DNA of 64,000 nt, from contig NC_133914.1 of assembly GCF_964199755.1 (NCBI RefSeq), positions 496,001 to 560,000 on the forward strand. The letters run 5' to 3'. This document shows, piece by piece, positions 1 through 40,160 of this stretch. The position numbers and the translations under genes were made by a program. The notes beneath the pieces were generated by a model. It worked only from the letters and a program-made list of their open reading frames with translations, did no database searches and was not told the origin of the DNA. This DNA comes from Larus michahellis. Lineage: Eukaryota; Chordata; Aves; Charadriiformes; Laridae. Position 1 is the stretch's first letter. Each line of letters opens with the position of its first letter.

Positions 1-3000
1 ATGTTTTCAGGCTGCATTGTTTAGGAAGAAAGGAGACACTCCCAAACAGTCCATACTGTCTGCAATAAGCTGATGGAAGATGTGTGTGTGACTAGAAGAA
101 ATCACAACTTTTCAGAAATTCTCAGCTTTTCTATATAAAGTCCCCCTCCTTGGCCATTCTGATTCACAGTCAAAATGGGTCACAGGAACAAGGGAGTCAT
201 CTCCTACTGCCTGGGGTGCCCCTTTCACGCCCGCACCTGAGGGAAGAGAAGAAGTTGTGCAAACTACCACCACGAGTCGTGAGCACTTCCCGCCAGTAAG
301 AGGTCTGAGCTCCTCTGCAAGTCGCAGGGGCAAACTAACCCCATCAAGTATTTGGAGAGAGCTATTACCACAGTGCTGCACTATCTAACCCAAGACTCAG
401 AGTAAGAATCCATACGGCCGTTACACAAGGAAAGGGGACAATGACAACCTAGATAAAGTGAACTGCCACGGAACAGAACTTAAAACATTTTGATTTCCTT
501 CTCCTCGGCCATGGTCCATCCCCCATCCTTCCACAACAGTTGAGACCAAACTACAGATTTAGGACGAGACTTTCAGGCAAGTTCCGCTCTCATTTAGAAA
601 CCAGGAGCTTTGGTTATCTCAACAAAAGTACCTGCAAACCGAAGCCACGTGGTTTGCCACTAGAGAAGCCCCTGGACCAGTGGTGTAGACCAGGGAGTAT
701 CAGACTGCTGAGACCAGCTAACAGCTCCCAACACCCGCCTTGCACAAGCCTCCCTGCAATCTGCTTTATCAGTTCCTACCCCATCCCCTCCTCCAAACCC
801 CCTCTCACATCCCTCTTAAAATTTAGGGTTTGTAGGTGGATTTCATTTGCTTTGAAGTGAAATCTCGCTCCTAGGCTCAGCCATAAATTCCCCCTTTATG
901 TCAGCACAGCCCAAGTCCTGCACCTTCCCTGCATGCTTTCCATTCAAGCAAAAGGAGTTTGGGCAGGTAAGAACTGTTTCAAGAATGAAGTCTCTTCCTC
1001 AGCCTGCTCAGTACCAATCAACAGATCAGACTCTTTCAAGGCAGAGGCTGCTAGCACAGCATTCATTTGTATTTCACAGATTTGTTTCTCCATATGTTCC
1101 CTTACACTATTCTCCCTTTCCATCACCTTAAACCTGTGTCTGTTTTTTAAAGATACTGATCTTTTTTATTACAGTAAGAACAGATGGTCTGTGACTCTTT
1201 ATAAGGTATTTCCTCCTCCTCCTCTCCCTTTGATTCAAGAGGTAACCAAGAAAATAATTTATCAGGTTTCTCCCAGGTCGTAAGAAGTCTGATAAAATTG
1301 CTAAGCATCAGAAACCTCTACCAACCAAACTAAGCCTCAAGAACTCAGAGAAAGCCATGGCTGGAGGTCAGACAGGAGCTAGCTCAGCCTCCCAGGTACC
1401 CAGGGGTGCGTGACTCTGCCGAGAGACATCCCGCTCCAAATAACATGAGAATACTTGTCTCGGCAGCAGGTGGTGCAAGCACTACCCCACGTGAACAACT
1501 GCTATGTTAATGACCTGTGAAAGCAGATCTCCTGAAGTACAGATGTTTGGGTGGAAACCAAGAGAAGGCTATGTTTAGAGAGGCAAATGCTTTTTCTGTT
1601 AAGTTTGTTCTTCCCCTGCCCATTTAAAAATAGGCCTATCCAGCTACCCACATTGCTGAGGTCAAGACTAAGCAGTGGAGTGCTAACATTCAGTGCCAAG
1701 AGTCACAGTTACAAAAGTAGGAGCCTTATTACTTTTGTAGGCTGATATAGAGCCAACCAGAATTGCCGAGGAGGATCTCATCAAGAAGGATATGATTCTA
1801 TTTGCTGTTGGATAAAGGGCAATAATGAAGTGTGAATGCCAACAAATGGTCAGCTGGCAGAAATCTTTTGTGGTCAATTATCAGTTTCAGCCACCCATTT
1901 CCAAGCAGATGTTCAAATCGCATCTCATTTTTACATCTGCTACAACACCGCCTCAGCAGCATTTAGATTCCTATGGGAAGCTGCAAATAAATTTATCTAT
2001 TCAGATTGAATATCCTCTAGAAACTAGAATGGAGAAAGAACAACTAGAACCACAGGTTACCTCTCAACTTGAGACGGCTAGATGTGAAAAGTTTACTCAG
2101 AATACAAAAGGATTTCTTCCAAGAAAGTTGTTACCATGCAGGTAAGTGAAAACACAAAACCTTTGCTGTAGCCAGCCTGTAATTCACCCAGACAACACAT
2201 GAGCAAGGAGCAAGAGACAGGATCCAAGGAAGAACAGACAGATTATGTAGAAGGGAGGATAGCAAAGTCGAACACTACCATAAGACAAATGCCAGGAGAT
2301 TTGCAATACAAAACAGAGCTGAAGATTTGTAGCAGCAATATATTAGTTACTGCTTCCCAAAGGGAACTCCCTTGCTGGCTCTGAAACCTGCTAATTTTTG
2401 TTTAGGAATTTCTTGGGATCATTCTGCATTATTGCGTCTCCTACACAAATGATACACAAGACATTGCTGCAGATCCAGGTGTACTGAAGTACCATACAGG
2501 GTCAAAGTCAGCCCACTGAGAAGGTTCTTCTGTGACAACTGGGAAAGCCCACGCTGTCTGTCGGGCTGAATTCCAAGCCTACAGCTATTTGGAATAAGAG
2601 AGGTTTGCACTAATAAGAAAATCAAATTGTGTGCATCACAGACAATGTTCTTCCCTAGCAAAATAGATCTCTATTTCGTTCACCAGCCTTGTTCATTTGG
2701 AGCTCCTGCCTGATTTTCTGTGACTCAGAACATACGTCTTGCATTTTTAATTTGAAAGGAAGAGAAAACAGGCCATTTTAGCTTTCCTTGCGTAGTCCCC
2801 TCTGCATTACTTATGCTGTATTCATACGCTGGAAAGCAGCCCTGTGGCTATGCAGCTGTTTGTACTGCCCAGATAAGTGCAGGCTCCATGCAATGAGCCA
2901 CAAAACTGTCAGTTTCTTATAACTCTCAAGAAATGACAATTATTGCACCCATGAACACTCAGTGTAACCACAGTGGGAGGCCATCTCTGGAAGCTACCAG

Positions 3001-4455
3001 AACACTCTTTGCCCTTCAGAACATCGCAGTTCTACCCATCAACCCATCAGATTCTGCTCTGCAGCTGACATCCATACCTGCTCTTTACAGACATCTTCCT
3101 TTAAACCTCAGTTGATAGCCCTCAGATGACACCATCGAGAGAGGCAATGTGTAGAAGGTGTCAATAGTAAACCCAAATCTCAGCACTTAAGCTAAAGATT
3201 CCCTGAGTCTGGGTTCATAGTTATAAACTGAACAAGTTACCTCCCAACACAACAAACCAGAGCTCAGCTCTGCTCTTCCCAGATAATGTGGGCCACTTTT
3301 GGGAGCATCCCTGATTTACCACAGCAAACACCTGCATCCCAGGTATCCCAAACTATGAAACTCATCCGAACCAGTGCTGGAACAAGACTGATTGCTGTAC
3401 AGGAATTCTGTGCATGGCAGTACTAGCAAGTGTAGCAGGCACTTTTTACTTCCCTCTGAAAAACAAGTATGTTCAAAACACCAAAGAATACAAGTCGAGC
3501 ACGCCAGGCCTCCTGCAGGATATCTGTCCTGCGCTCTGCCCTCCCCACCAGGACGGCCTTACCCCATCCCATCTGGGAGTTGCCTGGTGTAGGAGATACA
3601 GTTTTCTTCATATAGGCATGCACACTCTGGATATAAATGTTTCTTTTGCTCAAGCTGTGCTTCTGAAATGCATGTCCGTTGTTTCAGGCTTTAAAATAAA
3701 AGCCAGCATTAATTTTTTTTATTTTTAGACAATTTGTCAAATTAGGTTACAGACGACAGAGGGGACAAAGTGTCCTGTAGAGCTATTAGAGACATGAACT
3801 TCTTGCAGCACTTTTCTATGATTGCAAAAATAAACCTATTTATTCGAATAAAGCTGCAAGGATAACATACTGAGAGCAAAGGAGGAGCGTCAGCTGAGTG
3901 AACCAGCAAGTCACTGTCCTGATTAACAAGCCAAGAACCGGCAGCGAGCCCTCAAAAGCAGCAGATTTTTCATGCTACTCAAGGCCACGCTGGAAACGGC
4001 AACGCACAGACCATCTGAGTGCAGCAGGTCTGCAGCAGCCACGGGGAAGAGGAACCGAACTGACAACTCCAGGCCCAGTAGCACCAGAGAGCAGAAGACA
4101 ACCATCCCTGCGCAGTGCCCGGAGCTGCTCTGCTGCTGCCCTCTGCCGGAAACCACTCCAGGAGAGCAGCCACTGAGCCACGCCAGCACAAACATCTGTC
4201 TGCCCTGCAGACCACTGCCCAGCACTGCCTTAGCAACCTCCTTTCCCATTTGGACCGGTCCTATATTCTTCCCCCTCTTACAGTATCTTACAATGTAAAA
4301 TATGAAGTGCTTTTCCCACTATTTCAGTGCAGCTCAAGAAATAAAAAAAAAAATAAAAAAAAAGGAAGCCAGCACACAACCAACCGAACTGGTTTGGGAA
4401 ACTGCTGGGGCATTTTTCACAGTGCAAAGGCATTTAGAAACTCCTAAGAAACTAC
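1..4455 (-). other. S100PBP: Presumed late intron of S100PBP; no firm gene
   Basis: This stretch lies downstream of the last S100PBP exon I can place (4456-4556, minus strand). The conserved C-terminal part of the human protein, as I recall it, ends in a basic Arg/Tyr/His-rich tail. I looked on the minus strand for codons encoding its hallmark segments and did not find them, so those exons probably lie left of the window. The DNA is mid-GC, with only short scattered open frames and a short A-rich run near 4345. One phase-compatible open segment at 944-1133 is listed separately. I see no RNA gene or recognisable transposon here. Confidence 0.5.
944..1133 (-). other. Weak candidate extra exon of S100PBP
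   Basis: On the minus strand an acceptor-like ACACAG ends at 1134 and is followed by an open segment down to a TGA at 944. The preceding S100PBP exon ends two bases into a codon. Joining it here keeps the frame and gives 62 residues rich in Glu, Lys and Leu, including MEKQICEIQM and EQAEEETSFL. Against it: the polypyrimidine tract is poor, there is no match to the human protein I remember, and no clear minus-strand poly(A) signal follows. A chance open frame is quite possible. Confidence 0.15.
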
Positions 4456-5979
4456 CTTTCCTCCTCCTCCTCCTGTGGCACAGGAATAACTTTGCCAAGC
4501 TTCTTTCCACTGGTTGTCTCTTCCTGCCCAATCTGGCCTACAGCTGTATCACTTAACTAGAAAGATAAAGAAAAAGGGGATTAATATCTAATAGAAAATT
4601 ATTCCACATAAGTCTTGCTTATACAGTTATATGAAAATCACACTTTGCTCCGCTTGAAAAACCTTCCCTTACTGTGTAAAAATGCAGACTTGTGTGCATA
4701 TAGACATTACTACAAGTACCAATCAAAAGGAATAGAATTAAAAATGTTTTAGTTACAAGAATTAAGATGTGTTTACTTTAATGCTGTTTGATGGCTGTTC
4801 AACTGCTGAAGATTCGTGCCCTCCATCATCCTCTACAAAGTTTAATTTCCGTGAAAAACAGCTCTTTGTTTCTTTAGAAAATTCTCGGTTTCTGGACCTG
4901 GAAGAGGGAGTGGGACACCTTGGTAACAGCGGTGCCGAACTCTCATCAGCTCTCCTCTGGCCACAGGCAGGGTGAGAAGAGGGCATGGAGCTTTCCTCAT
5001 GATCACTACAGGAGCCAGGCACATCTCTGCTTGCAAAAGGAGTCTCTCCCAGGCAACCCACACCCAGGCTTTGCCGGCCGTTAGACATCAGCTCCTCCAA
5101 GGATTCTTTGGGAACACAGCTACTAGCCATTCTATCATACTCTAGACAATCGATTATGATTTCTTCTGAAGTTTCTCTTTCAGCTTCCTCCAAATAATCG
5201 TCCTCCAGAGGGTGATCTACGTAGTCGGCATCAATTGGGCTAAGACTCAGAAGCTCCGGAATGTCAAGGTCAAACAACATGCAATTTACTTGGGATGACT
5301 GCAGATAGTTCTTGTCCAAACTAGCACTTTCATTCAAAAGGCCAGGATAACATTCAGAATCAGGTGAAGAACAGTCTCTGCACAGAAGTTCATTTGGTGT
5401 CTCTGTGATCTCTGAGGCCACACTTGCATCTTCGCTGATGACTGATACGCCAGTGCAGCTGCTGCTCTCGTCCTTTTCACTCTCTCCATCTACATTTTGG
5501 CTCAGAGTGCTTTTTCTAGTTAGGTACCGCTCAGATTCCACACAATTATCTGCCAAGATTTCCTGGATCTCTTCCTCAGTGTAATTGAAAGGAGAATTCC
5601 CTTCTTCACTGTCTGACAGTTCCAACAAGGAGTCATCTGGCTCGCTATCATCAAAACATCTGGTTGTATCTAGAGAAATGGCTACATCATCATATTTTGA
5701 CGCAGAACTGGCAACAAGGTCATCATGGCCAACATCATCCAGAAAATGAGAGGATCCTTGAAAGCAGGCAGAATCTGGGGAACACAGCAGCAGTTTCTCT
5801 GATGGATCTGGAGTGCTACGGTGATGATTCAACACACAAGGTTTCTTAGCTGAGTGCTGGGCCTGAACCTGCTCTGCGGAATCCGACAGCCTTTTGGCCC
5901 TGGGAACTCTATCATGAACAGTAGGTTTAAATTCATGGCAAAGACTAGGCCCAAAGGCATGAAGGGAATGGTCATCCAT
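4456..5979 (-). CDS. S100PBP: S100PBP, S100P-binding protein (5' coding part; continues out of window)
   Basis: S100PBP is a nuclear protein described as a partner of the calcium sensor S100P; its biochemical role is poorly defined. The large exon 4777-5979 encodes 401 codons from the first in-frame ATG at 5979; an in-frame TGA lies just upstream. It ends at a GTAAAC donor after ATT AAA. If unspliced it would stop four codons later. The next exon, 4456-4556, starts after a CTAG acceptor, runs 101 nt and ends at AG|GTAGTT. Two matches to the human protein support the name: an acidic motif DDSLLELSDSEE followed by NYTEEEI near residues 110-135, and GKKLGKVIPV in the second exon. The protein is acidic and Ser-rich and looks mostly disordered. 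The bird N-terminus is about 80 residues longer before the DDSLLELS motif than human. Downstream exons are missing from the window. Confidence 0.85.
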
Positions 5980-6104
5980 GTTGCTGTTGGTTCCTGTATC
6001 TCAGTGACCCCGCGCCTTCTGCTCTAGAAGCCTGTTCTGAAGTTCATCTGACCCTGGTGCCCTTTGATCAGCCCTTTCCGAAGTCAGCAAGAGTCAGCTC
6101 CAAT
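5980..6104 (-). other. S100PBP: S100PBP 5' UTR part of the first coding exon
   Basis: On the minus strand a good acceptor (TTTTGCTGGCAG) ends at 6105, and the sequence from 6104 to the ATG at 5979 has no in-frame start. It carries a TGA in frame with the coding ATG shortly before it, so translation should begin at 5979. Confidence 0.6.
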
Positions 6105-7057
6105 CTGCCAGCAAAAGACAAGATCTTAAATAAGAGAAACTCGTCTGTTTTTCCAAAAACACAATAATATAACGGGGAAAGCAAAAATGCTAGCTGAGGT
6201 ACAGCAGGCACAATTTTAACTCCCTGGTCTCCATTACCTCTACTCCTGACCATTTTAGGTCTTAACAACAACCAGACCCTCATTCCCTCAGTGTTCTCAG
6301 GTTGTTTGGCTTTATCAAGCAGGAATAATACAAGCCCAAATCATCACTGCAGTCTGTACCATCTCCTCCAAAGCTGCTGTAAATCAGTCACTGTAACACC
6401 AGATACCAGTACTCATAAATTATTTTTTCTGACCTTAAAGTACAGAGCACACTTTAGGTATTAAATAAAGCCTCACTGACATCCCCCCCATCTCCCAACC
6501 CCCACCTCCGTCCTTCAAAGATACTTAACAAATAAAAAGTCTTTTTTTGGGTTAGGAAAAACTGAGCAACGGAAGAATAACTCTGTCAGGGAGCGAAGAG
6601 GACATTCAGCAGGTATTAGTCACTAACAGACTTGTATACAAAACATGTATTATAATGAAAGATCAAAAGATAAAGAACCTTCCCGTAAAATTCACTAGTT
6701 TAAAAGTATTCACAAACAAAACCTGTTTTCCTCTTAGTGAGGACTTAAACTAACACGAATCTTTTGACTTGAAAGGCCTGCATTTGACCCTCACCCAGCA
6801 GGACAATCTGGACTAAGGAAAGGTATTTCCTGTCTTCTTTGTCCAACAGATTTAACGCAATACCTTTTGTCTTTCTGAACCTTTGACTACTCACTGCTTT
6901 CAAAAACGGGGAGGGTTACCTACTCCAGGAATAAAACCCAGTTCTGCTGCTTCCTCTTGTCATTCTGTCCAAATAATAAAAATCAGCACTTCCAGAATAA
7001 TGCTGTAATCACACTGAAGAAAGAAAATACCTCGGGAATCACCTACATACATACAAA

Positions 7058-7095
7058 ACCTATATAGGTTGGACCTATATAAGGACCTATATAAC
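7058..7095. repeat. Three tandem ACCTATATA motifs, one a perfect CArG box
   Basis: The motif ACCTATATA occurs three times within 38 bp. The first copy reads CCTATATAGG at 7059-7068, which fits the SRF CArG consensus CC(A/T)6GG and is also a palindrome. The second has one extra A/T before GG, and the third lacks the GG. It lies inside S100PBP intron 1. Confidence 0.6.
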
Positions 7096-7750
7096 ACAGG
7101 GAGTCACAGGCAGTCCTCGCTAGGTAGTACTTGCCTGGAGTTCTGCAATTTAGCTACAAGTACTTAAGTGCTTCAAAGAGAAACAAAAGGCAGATAAAAA
7201 TAAGTTAAATGTGGATTTAGTCCTATAGACTGTAGCAGTCTGATAATCTAGCTCCTAACCAATAAGGACCTGAACTAGAACCAAACATTTTAAGCCTTTT
7301 TGCTGGAACTGGCTTACAAAAGGGACATTGGGAGATGTTTACAGACAAGAAAATGGTTTCTTTACCGCCGTGAACTTCACAATTCACCTAACTGCAACTA
7401 CACTGTACTTTCAGCCCTACAGCGACTGGCTCTGGAAGCAGAACTCTGGTAACTCCACAAGCGAGCCCAGAGCCCCCTGCCATTCCCCACAGAAGTGTGC
7501 TGAATTCAGGGGCTGTTTGAGGATTTACACCAGGGTAATGCTCCTTAACAGTTTAAATGGGTCTTAAACTGATGCAAGGCAGGGCTGTCTGCTGCCACCC
7601 TCTCCCCATCCCTCGTTCCAGCACTGGTGCTTGTATGGTCAGACCATGCTGGAGCCAGCTCATGCCCAACTGCAAAAGCACCAGCCCTGGATGGGCCATT
7701 CTCCATGGGGCAGCCAAAGAAAGGCTCTTTGGAAACTTACACACGCTTTA

Positions 7751-8285
7751 GAATCGTAGAATAGTTTGGGTTGTAAGGGACCTCTAAGGGTCATCCAGCC
7801 CAACCCCCTGCCATGAGCATCCTGAATTAGATCACATCTTGAACTAGATCAGGTTGCTCAAAGCCCCATCCAACCTGACCTGGAATGGTTCCAGGGACGG
7901 GGCATCTACCACCTCTCTGGGCAACCCGCGCCAGTGTCTCACCACCCTCAGCATAAAAAAAAAAAATTCTTCCTTGTATCTAAACTGAATCTACCCTCTT
8001 TTAGATTAAAACCACTACCCCTTATCCAATTGCTGCAGGCCCTGCTAAAAAGTCTGTCCCCATCTTTCTTAGAAACTGCCTTTAGGTACTGAAAGGCCAC
8101 AGTAAGGTCTCCCCCAAGCCTTTTCTTCTCCAGGCTGAACCCCCCCAGCTCTCTCAGCCTGTCCTCACAGCAGAGGGGCTCCAGCCCTCCCAGCATCTCC
8201 ATGGCCTCCTCTGGCCCCGCTCCAACAGGCCCATGTCCTTCTGATGTTAGGGGGCCCCAGAGCTGGACACAGCACAAGGTGGATG
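7751..8285 (-). mobile_element. CR1 LINE fragment, 3' end (minus-strand sense)
   Basis: The plus strand starts with GAATCGTAGAATAG, the reverse complement of the CR1 3' terminal ATTCTATGATTCTA type. It then follows the usual CR1 3' text in reverse (Trp/Leu-rich ORF2 end and 3' UTR), including the stretch about splicing-like CTTCTCCAGGCTGAAC and GAGCTGGACACAG. It is a 5'-truncated dead copy of about 530 bp with an internal A12 run. It sits in S100PBP intron 1 in the same orientation as the gene. Confidence 0.93.
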
Positions 8286-8982
8286 CTTTATGTGGGTTTC
8301 TAGCACAGCTTCAGTAAATAATGAGATCAAAAGACAAAGCTACTGAGAAACAGAGTTCTGCCAAGGCTCATGGACTGGCTGCCTTGCCCACTCCACTCCC
8401 CGCAGCCACACAGATCACACCAGCCCGCAGCACTGCACTGCCCTGGGATCTGCTCCCTGACGAGAGAACAGGGAGCACGAGGAAGCAATCATGGGCTAAC
8501 AGTTCCTTCAGCCCGATGATCTGCCCACAAGAAGATATCTTCTTTGAAAAAGAACCCTGAGACATAGGGACCGTGCCCTCCTCTCACCTGAGAGCACAAA
8601 GGCAAATACCAGCCTTTCCCCTCCACAGCTCCCTGACCCGGCCCTCTCTCAGTCAGGGGCTTACTCGTACCCACTCTGGGCCTGTCCCTACCTCAGCGGC
8701 CCCCTTTCAACGCCCCTCCCGCGGGCACGGCCCCGGGCCGCCCAACCGGCGCCCAACAGCGCTGCGCGGGGCCGAGGCCGCCCCGAGGGAGGAGCCCCGC
8801 CCGCCCCCGGCTCCTCCTCCCGCCCAGGCGCCGGCTGCTCCCGCGAGCCCCGACCCGGAAAAAGGAGCTAAAAGGAAAAAAACCCCAAAACCCCAATAAA
8901 CAAACATAAAGCTACACTAAGACCAATGAACCGCCGAAGCCTGAGCCAGGCCTGGCGAGGGAACGAGCCGCGCTCCGCTCAC

Positions 8983-9050
8983 CCGCCGCCATCTTATACC
9001 CCGCAGCGCGCGAGGCGCCGCCTGATTGGCGGAGCGCGGCCACGCCCCCT
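8983..9050 (-). other. S100PBP: Inferred non-coding first exon of S100PBP
   Basis: On the minus strand the sequence ATGGCGGCGG is followed by a good donor GTGAGC (exon end 8983). Splicing to 6104 would make a six-codon upstream frame (ATG GCG GCG GAT TGG AGC TGA) before the main start. The right-hand limit (start site) is a guess. Confidence 0.45.
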
Positions 9051-9122
9051 CCTCATCGGCAGCTCGGCGCTCGGGGCGGCGGAAGTGACGCCCAGGCGTG
9101 GCGGGCGAGCGCCGAGCGGAGC

Positions 9123-9130
9123 TGATGCAA
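9123..9130 (+). promoter_or_regulatory. YARS1: TGATGCAA, CEBP-ATF response element type site
   Basis: TGATGCAA fits the core of the CEBP-ATF composite site (TGATGnAAn) bound by ATF4 under amino-acid starvation. Many cytosolic aminoacyl-tRNA synthetase genes, YARS1 among them, are known ATF4 targets. It lies in the YARS1 leader, 127 bp before the start codon. Binding is inferred. Confidence 0.55.
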
Positions 9131-9248
9131 CGCGGGGAAGGTCGGTGGGGCTGGGACGGGGGGAGCGGGGCGGCTCCGGGACCGGGCAGGGCCTCGGCGG
9201 GCTCCCGGGGGTCTGGTGCCTCCAGTAACGCGGTCTCCTTCCCTATAG

Positions 9249-13944
<4,696 letters not shown>

Positions 13945-14630
13945 CAAGTGCCGGAGCTGCTGCTCATGCCTCCTGCCTGGTCCCCTCCACCACGCCAGCC
14001 AGGCTCTCCTCCCCGGTGTCTGCCATCTCCCCCCTGGTGCCCCGAGCTGGGGGCTCAGCCCTGCGCGACCTGGGGGCTCTGGGACTGAATTTGCAGCCTC
14101 CCACCTGGAGAGCTGCCTCCGACATCCCCCTTGTCCTGGGCCTGCTCAGCCAGCGGCCGTGCCTTGGCTGCAGGCCAGCTCTGGGGACTGGCACCACACC
14201 TAAGGGACCTGTGTGACTTGTGCCTGTGGCCTCAGCCTCTGCGCTGGGGCTGTCGGCTCGCTCCCAGTTGTGCCGCAGACTGGATGCCCTGCCCGCTGGT
14301 TCCGACTGGGACAGCATGTGCGGGTGCAGCAGAGAGGGCAGAAAGGGAAGGCTGCTTGCTCAAACCTGTGTTGCTGCTAACAGAGCTGCGGGCAGACGCC
14401 TGGCAGCCAGGCGGGCCCTGTCCCCTGCTCTGCCCGGGCACCCCCTGCTTCGCGCTCAGCCCCCCCGGGGCTGGGGCTGCTGCTGGTGCTGCTCTTTGGC
14501 CGGGAGCCCGGGCAGCACTGGTGGGTCTATCCCGAGCCCTTGGGGGGCCATGGGGGGCACAGGCCTTGAACAGTGACTCGGGAACCATCTGTCTGTCGTA
14601 AACTCAAATAAAACGTGAAGCTGAGTGCAC
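13945..14630 (+). terminator. YARS1: YARS1 3' UTR and poly(A) signal
   Basis: After the TAA stop a roughly 680-nt 3' UTR runs to AATAAA at 14607-14612. It is followed by a GTG/T-rich segment (14630-14655) suited to a downstream element. Cleavage is expected near 14625-14635. Confidence 0.85.
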
Positions 14631-15622
14631 CCGGGTGCGCCTGTCTGTGTGGGGGGAGGTGGCTGAGCTGGCAGCCAGCCCTGCTCCTGCGTGTTAGTGC
14701 CCACCCTGTGTGGGCAGCGGTGCCGGGAGCCAGTTTGGGGGGGGGGGGGTGTCTGTGCCTGCCCCAGAGCTCGACACCGCTGGGAAGGGCAGGTGCCACA
14801 TGGCAAGGCCATGGCCATACGCCAGGAAGCACAGGAGGCAACAAGCTTCGGTCATCATTTTTACCAGCCAGGTACAGAGCTCTGAGCAGCTACTCGGCGG
14901 CAGAGGGTTGGTTACTTTTGGTTTGGTTTGGTTGGTTTTGTCTGGGTTGGTGTTTTGTTTTTGTTTTTTTTTTTTACAATCAAAGAAATCAAAATGTGAC
15001 CCGAGTTTACAGAAACAGAAATCAAGGCTCTACCCTAGGGTCTGAAGACCAGCTCGCGGCGCAGCCGGGCTTCCCCTCCACCCTGCGGCCAGCGATCAGT
15101 GCTGGCCAAGAGCCCCCTCGTGCCTTTCCATCGAGGGCTGAGGTCCTGGTCCCTCCCAACCAGCCCCTCCATCCTGTCCCGCTGCTGCTGCCTGCGTTCC
15201 GCCAGGCGCTGCCGTGGCCAAAGCCTTCCCCTTCCCTCGTCCAAAGTGCTTTGATTCCTCGTGGGCCCGGCTGGCTGGGAGCAGAGCGGCTCCAGCATCT
15301 TCATCCTCTGCGTGGCTGCTCTGCTCCGCACCCACAAGCCAAGCTGCGGCCAGCTCGGAGGAGGTGCTGGCTCTGGGCACAGGCCTCGAGACCAGTTAAA
15401 AAGAAAAAAAAAAAAAAAAAAAAAAAAGCAAAATAAAGCTGTAGTACTTAGGAAAGTGAAACCAACACCATTTTTGCATAAATATCATCAAGGCCGTGGA
15501 GGCTAAGGCTGTTTGCTTCCTGTATTAAGTTAGTTGCCAGTTCCACACTCGTCCGTTGACCTGCCCAGGTCCCTGAGATTTGGATTCCTGTCCGCGGGGC
15601 ACCAGTCCTGCAGCGTCGTCCT
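14631..15622 (-). other. NHSL3: Convergent tail region: NHSL3 3' UTR / spacer
   Basis: This segment lies between the YARS1 poly(A) signal and the NHSL3 stop codon. It should hold the NHSL3 3' UTR on the minus strand. I found no canonical minus-strand AATAAA; the only weak candidate is AATACA (plus-strand TGTATT at 15521-15526), which lies too close to the stop to be convincing. Also present are a G13 run (14737-14749), a T-rich stretch near 14955-14975 and an A-rich run at 15394-15427. Confidence 0.5.
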
Positions 15623-39934
<24,312 letters not shown>

Positions 39935-40160
39935 GGCCGCGGCGGGCAGCGCCCCGCACCGCCCCGCACCGCCGGCAGCCGCTGCCCATAGGGCCGGGCC
40001 CGCCCGGCTCCGGCTGCAGCCCCGGCTCCGGCCCCGGTCCCCGCTCCGGGCTCCCGCCGAGCGCCCGGCGCCGACGGAAAGTTTCTGCGGGGCGGGGCCG
40101 GGCCGCGGGAGGCTCCGCCCGCACCGGCCCCCGCCCCCCCCCGCCCGCAGGTGGCCCCGG

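Larger units (their letters stand above)
6105..8982 (-). other. S100PBP: S100PBP intron 1
   Basis: Inferred intron between the non-coding first exon (ending at 8983, minus strand) and the coding exon. It holds one CR1 fragment (7751-8285) and a small triple repeat of CCTATATA (7058-7095). The remainder shows no coding frame, RNA gene or other repeat that I can recognise. Confidence 0.55.

Noticed and set aside
4762-4776. Unspliced S100PBP stop four codons after the donor
   Set aside because: The GTAAAC donor and the human-like GKKLGKVIPV exon at 4456-4556 favour splicing.
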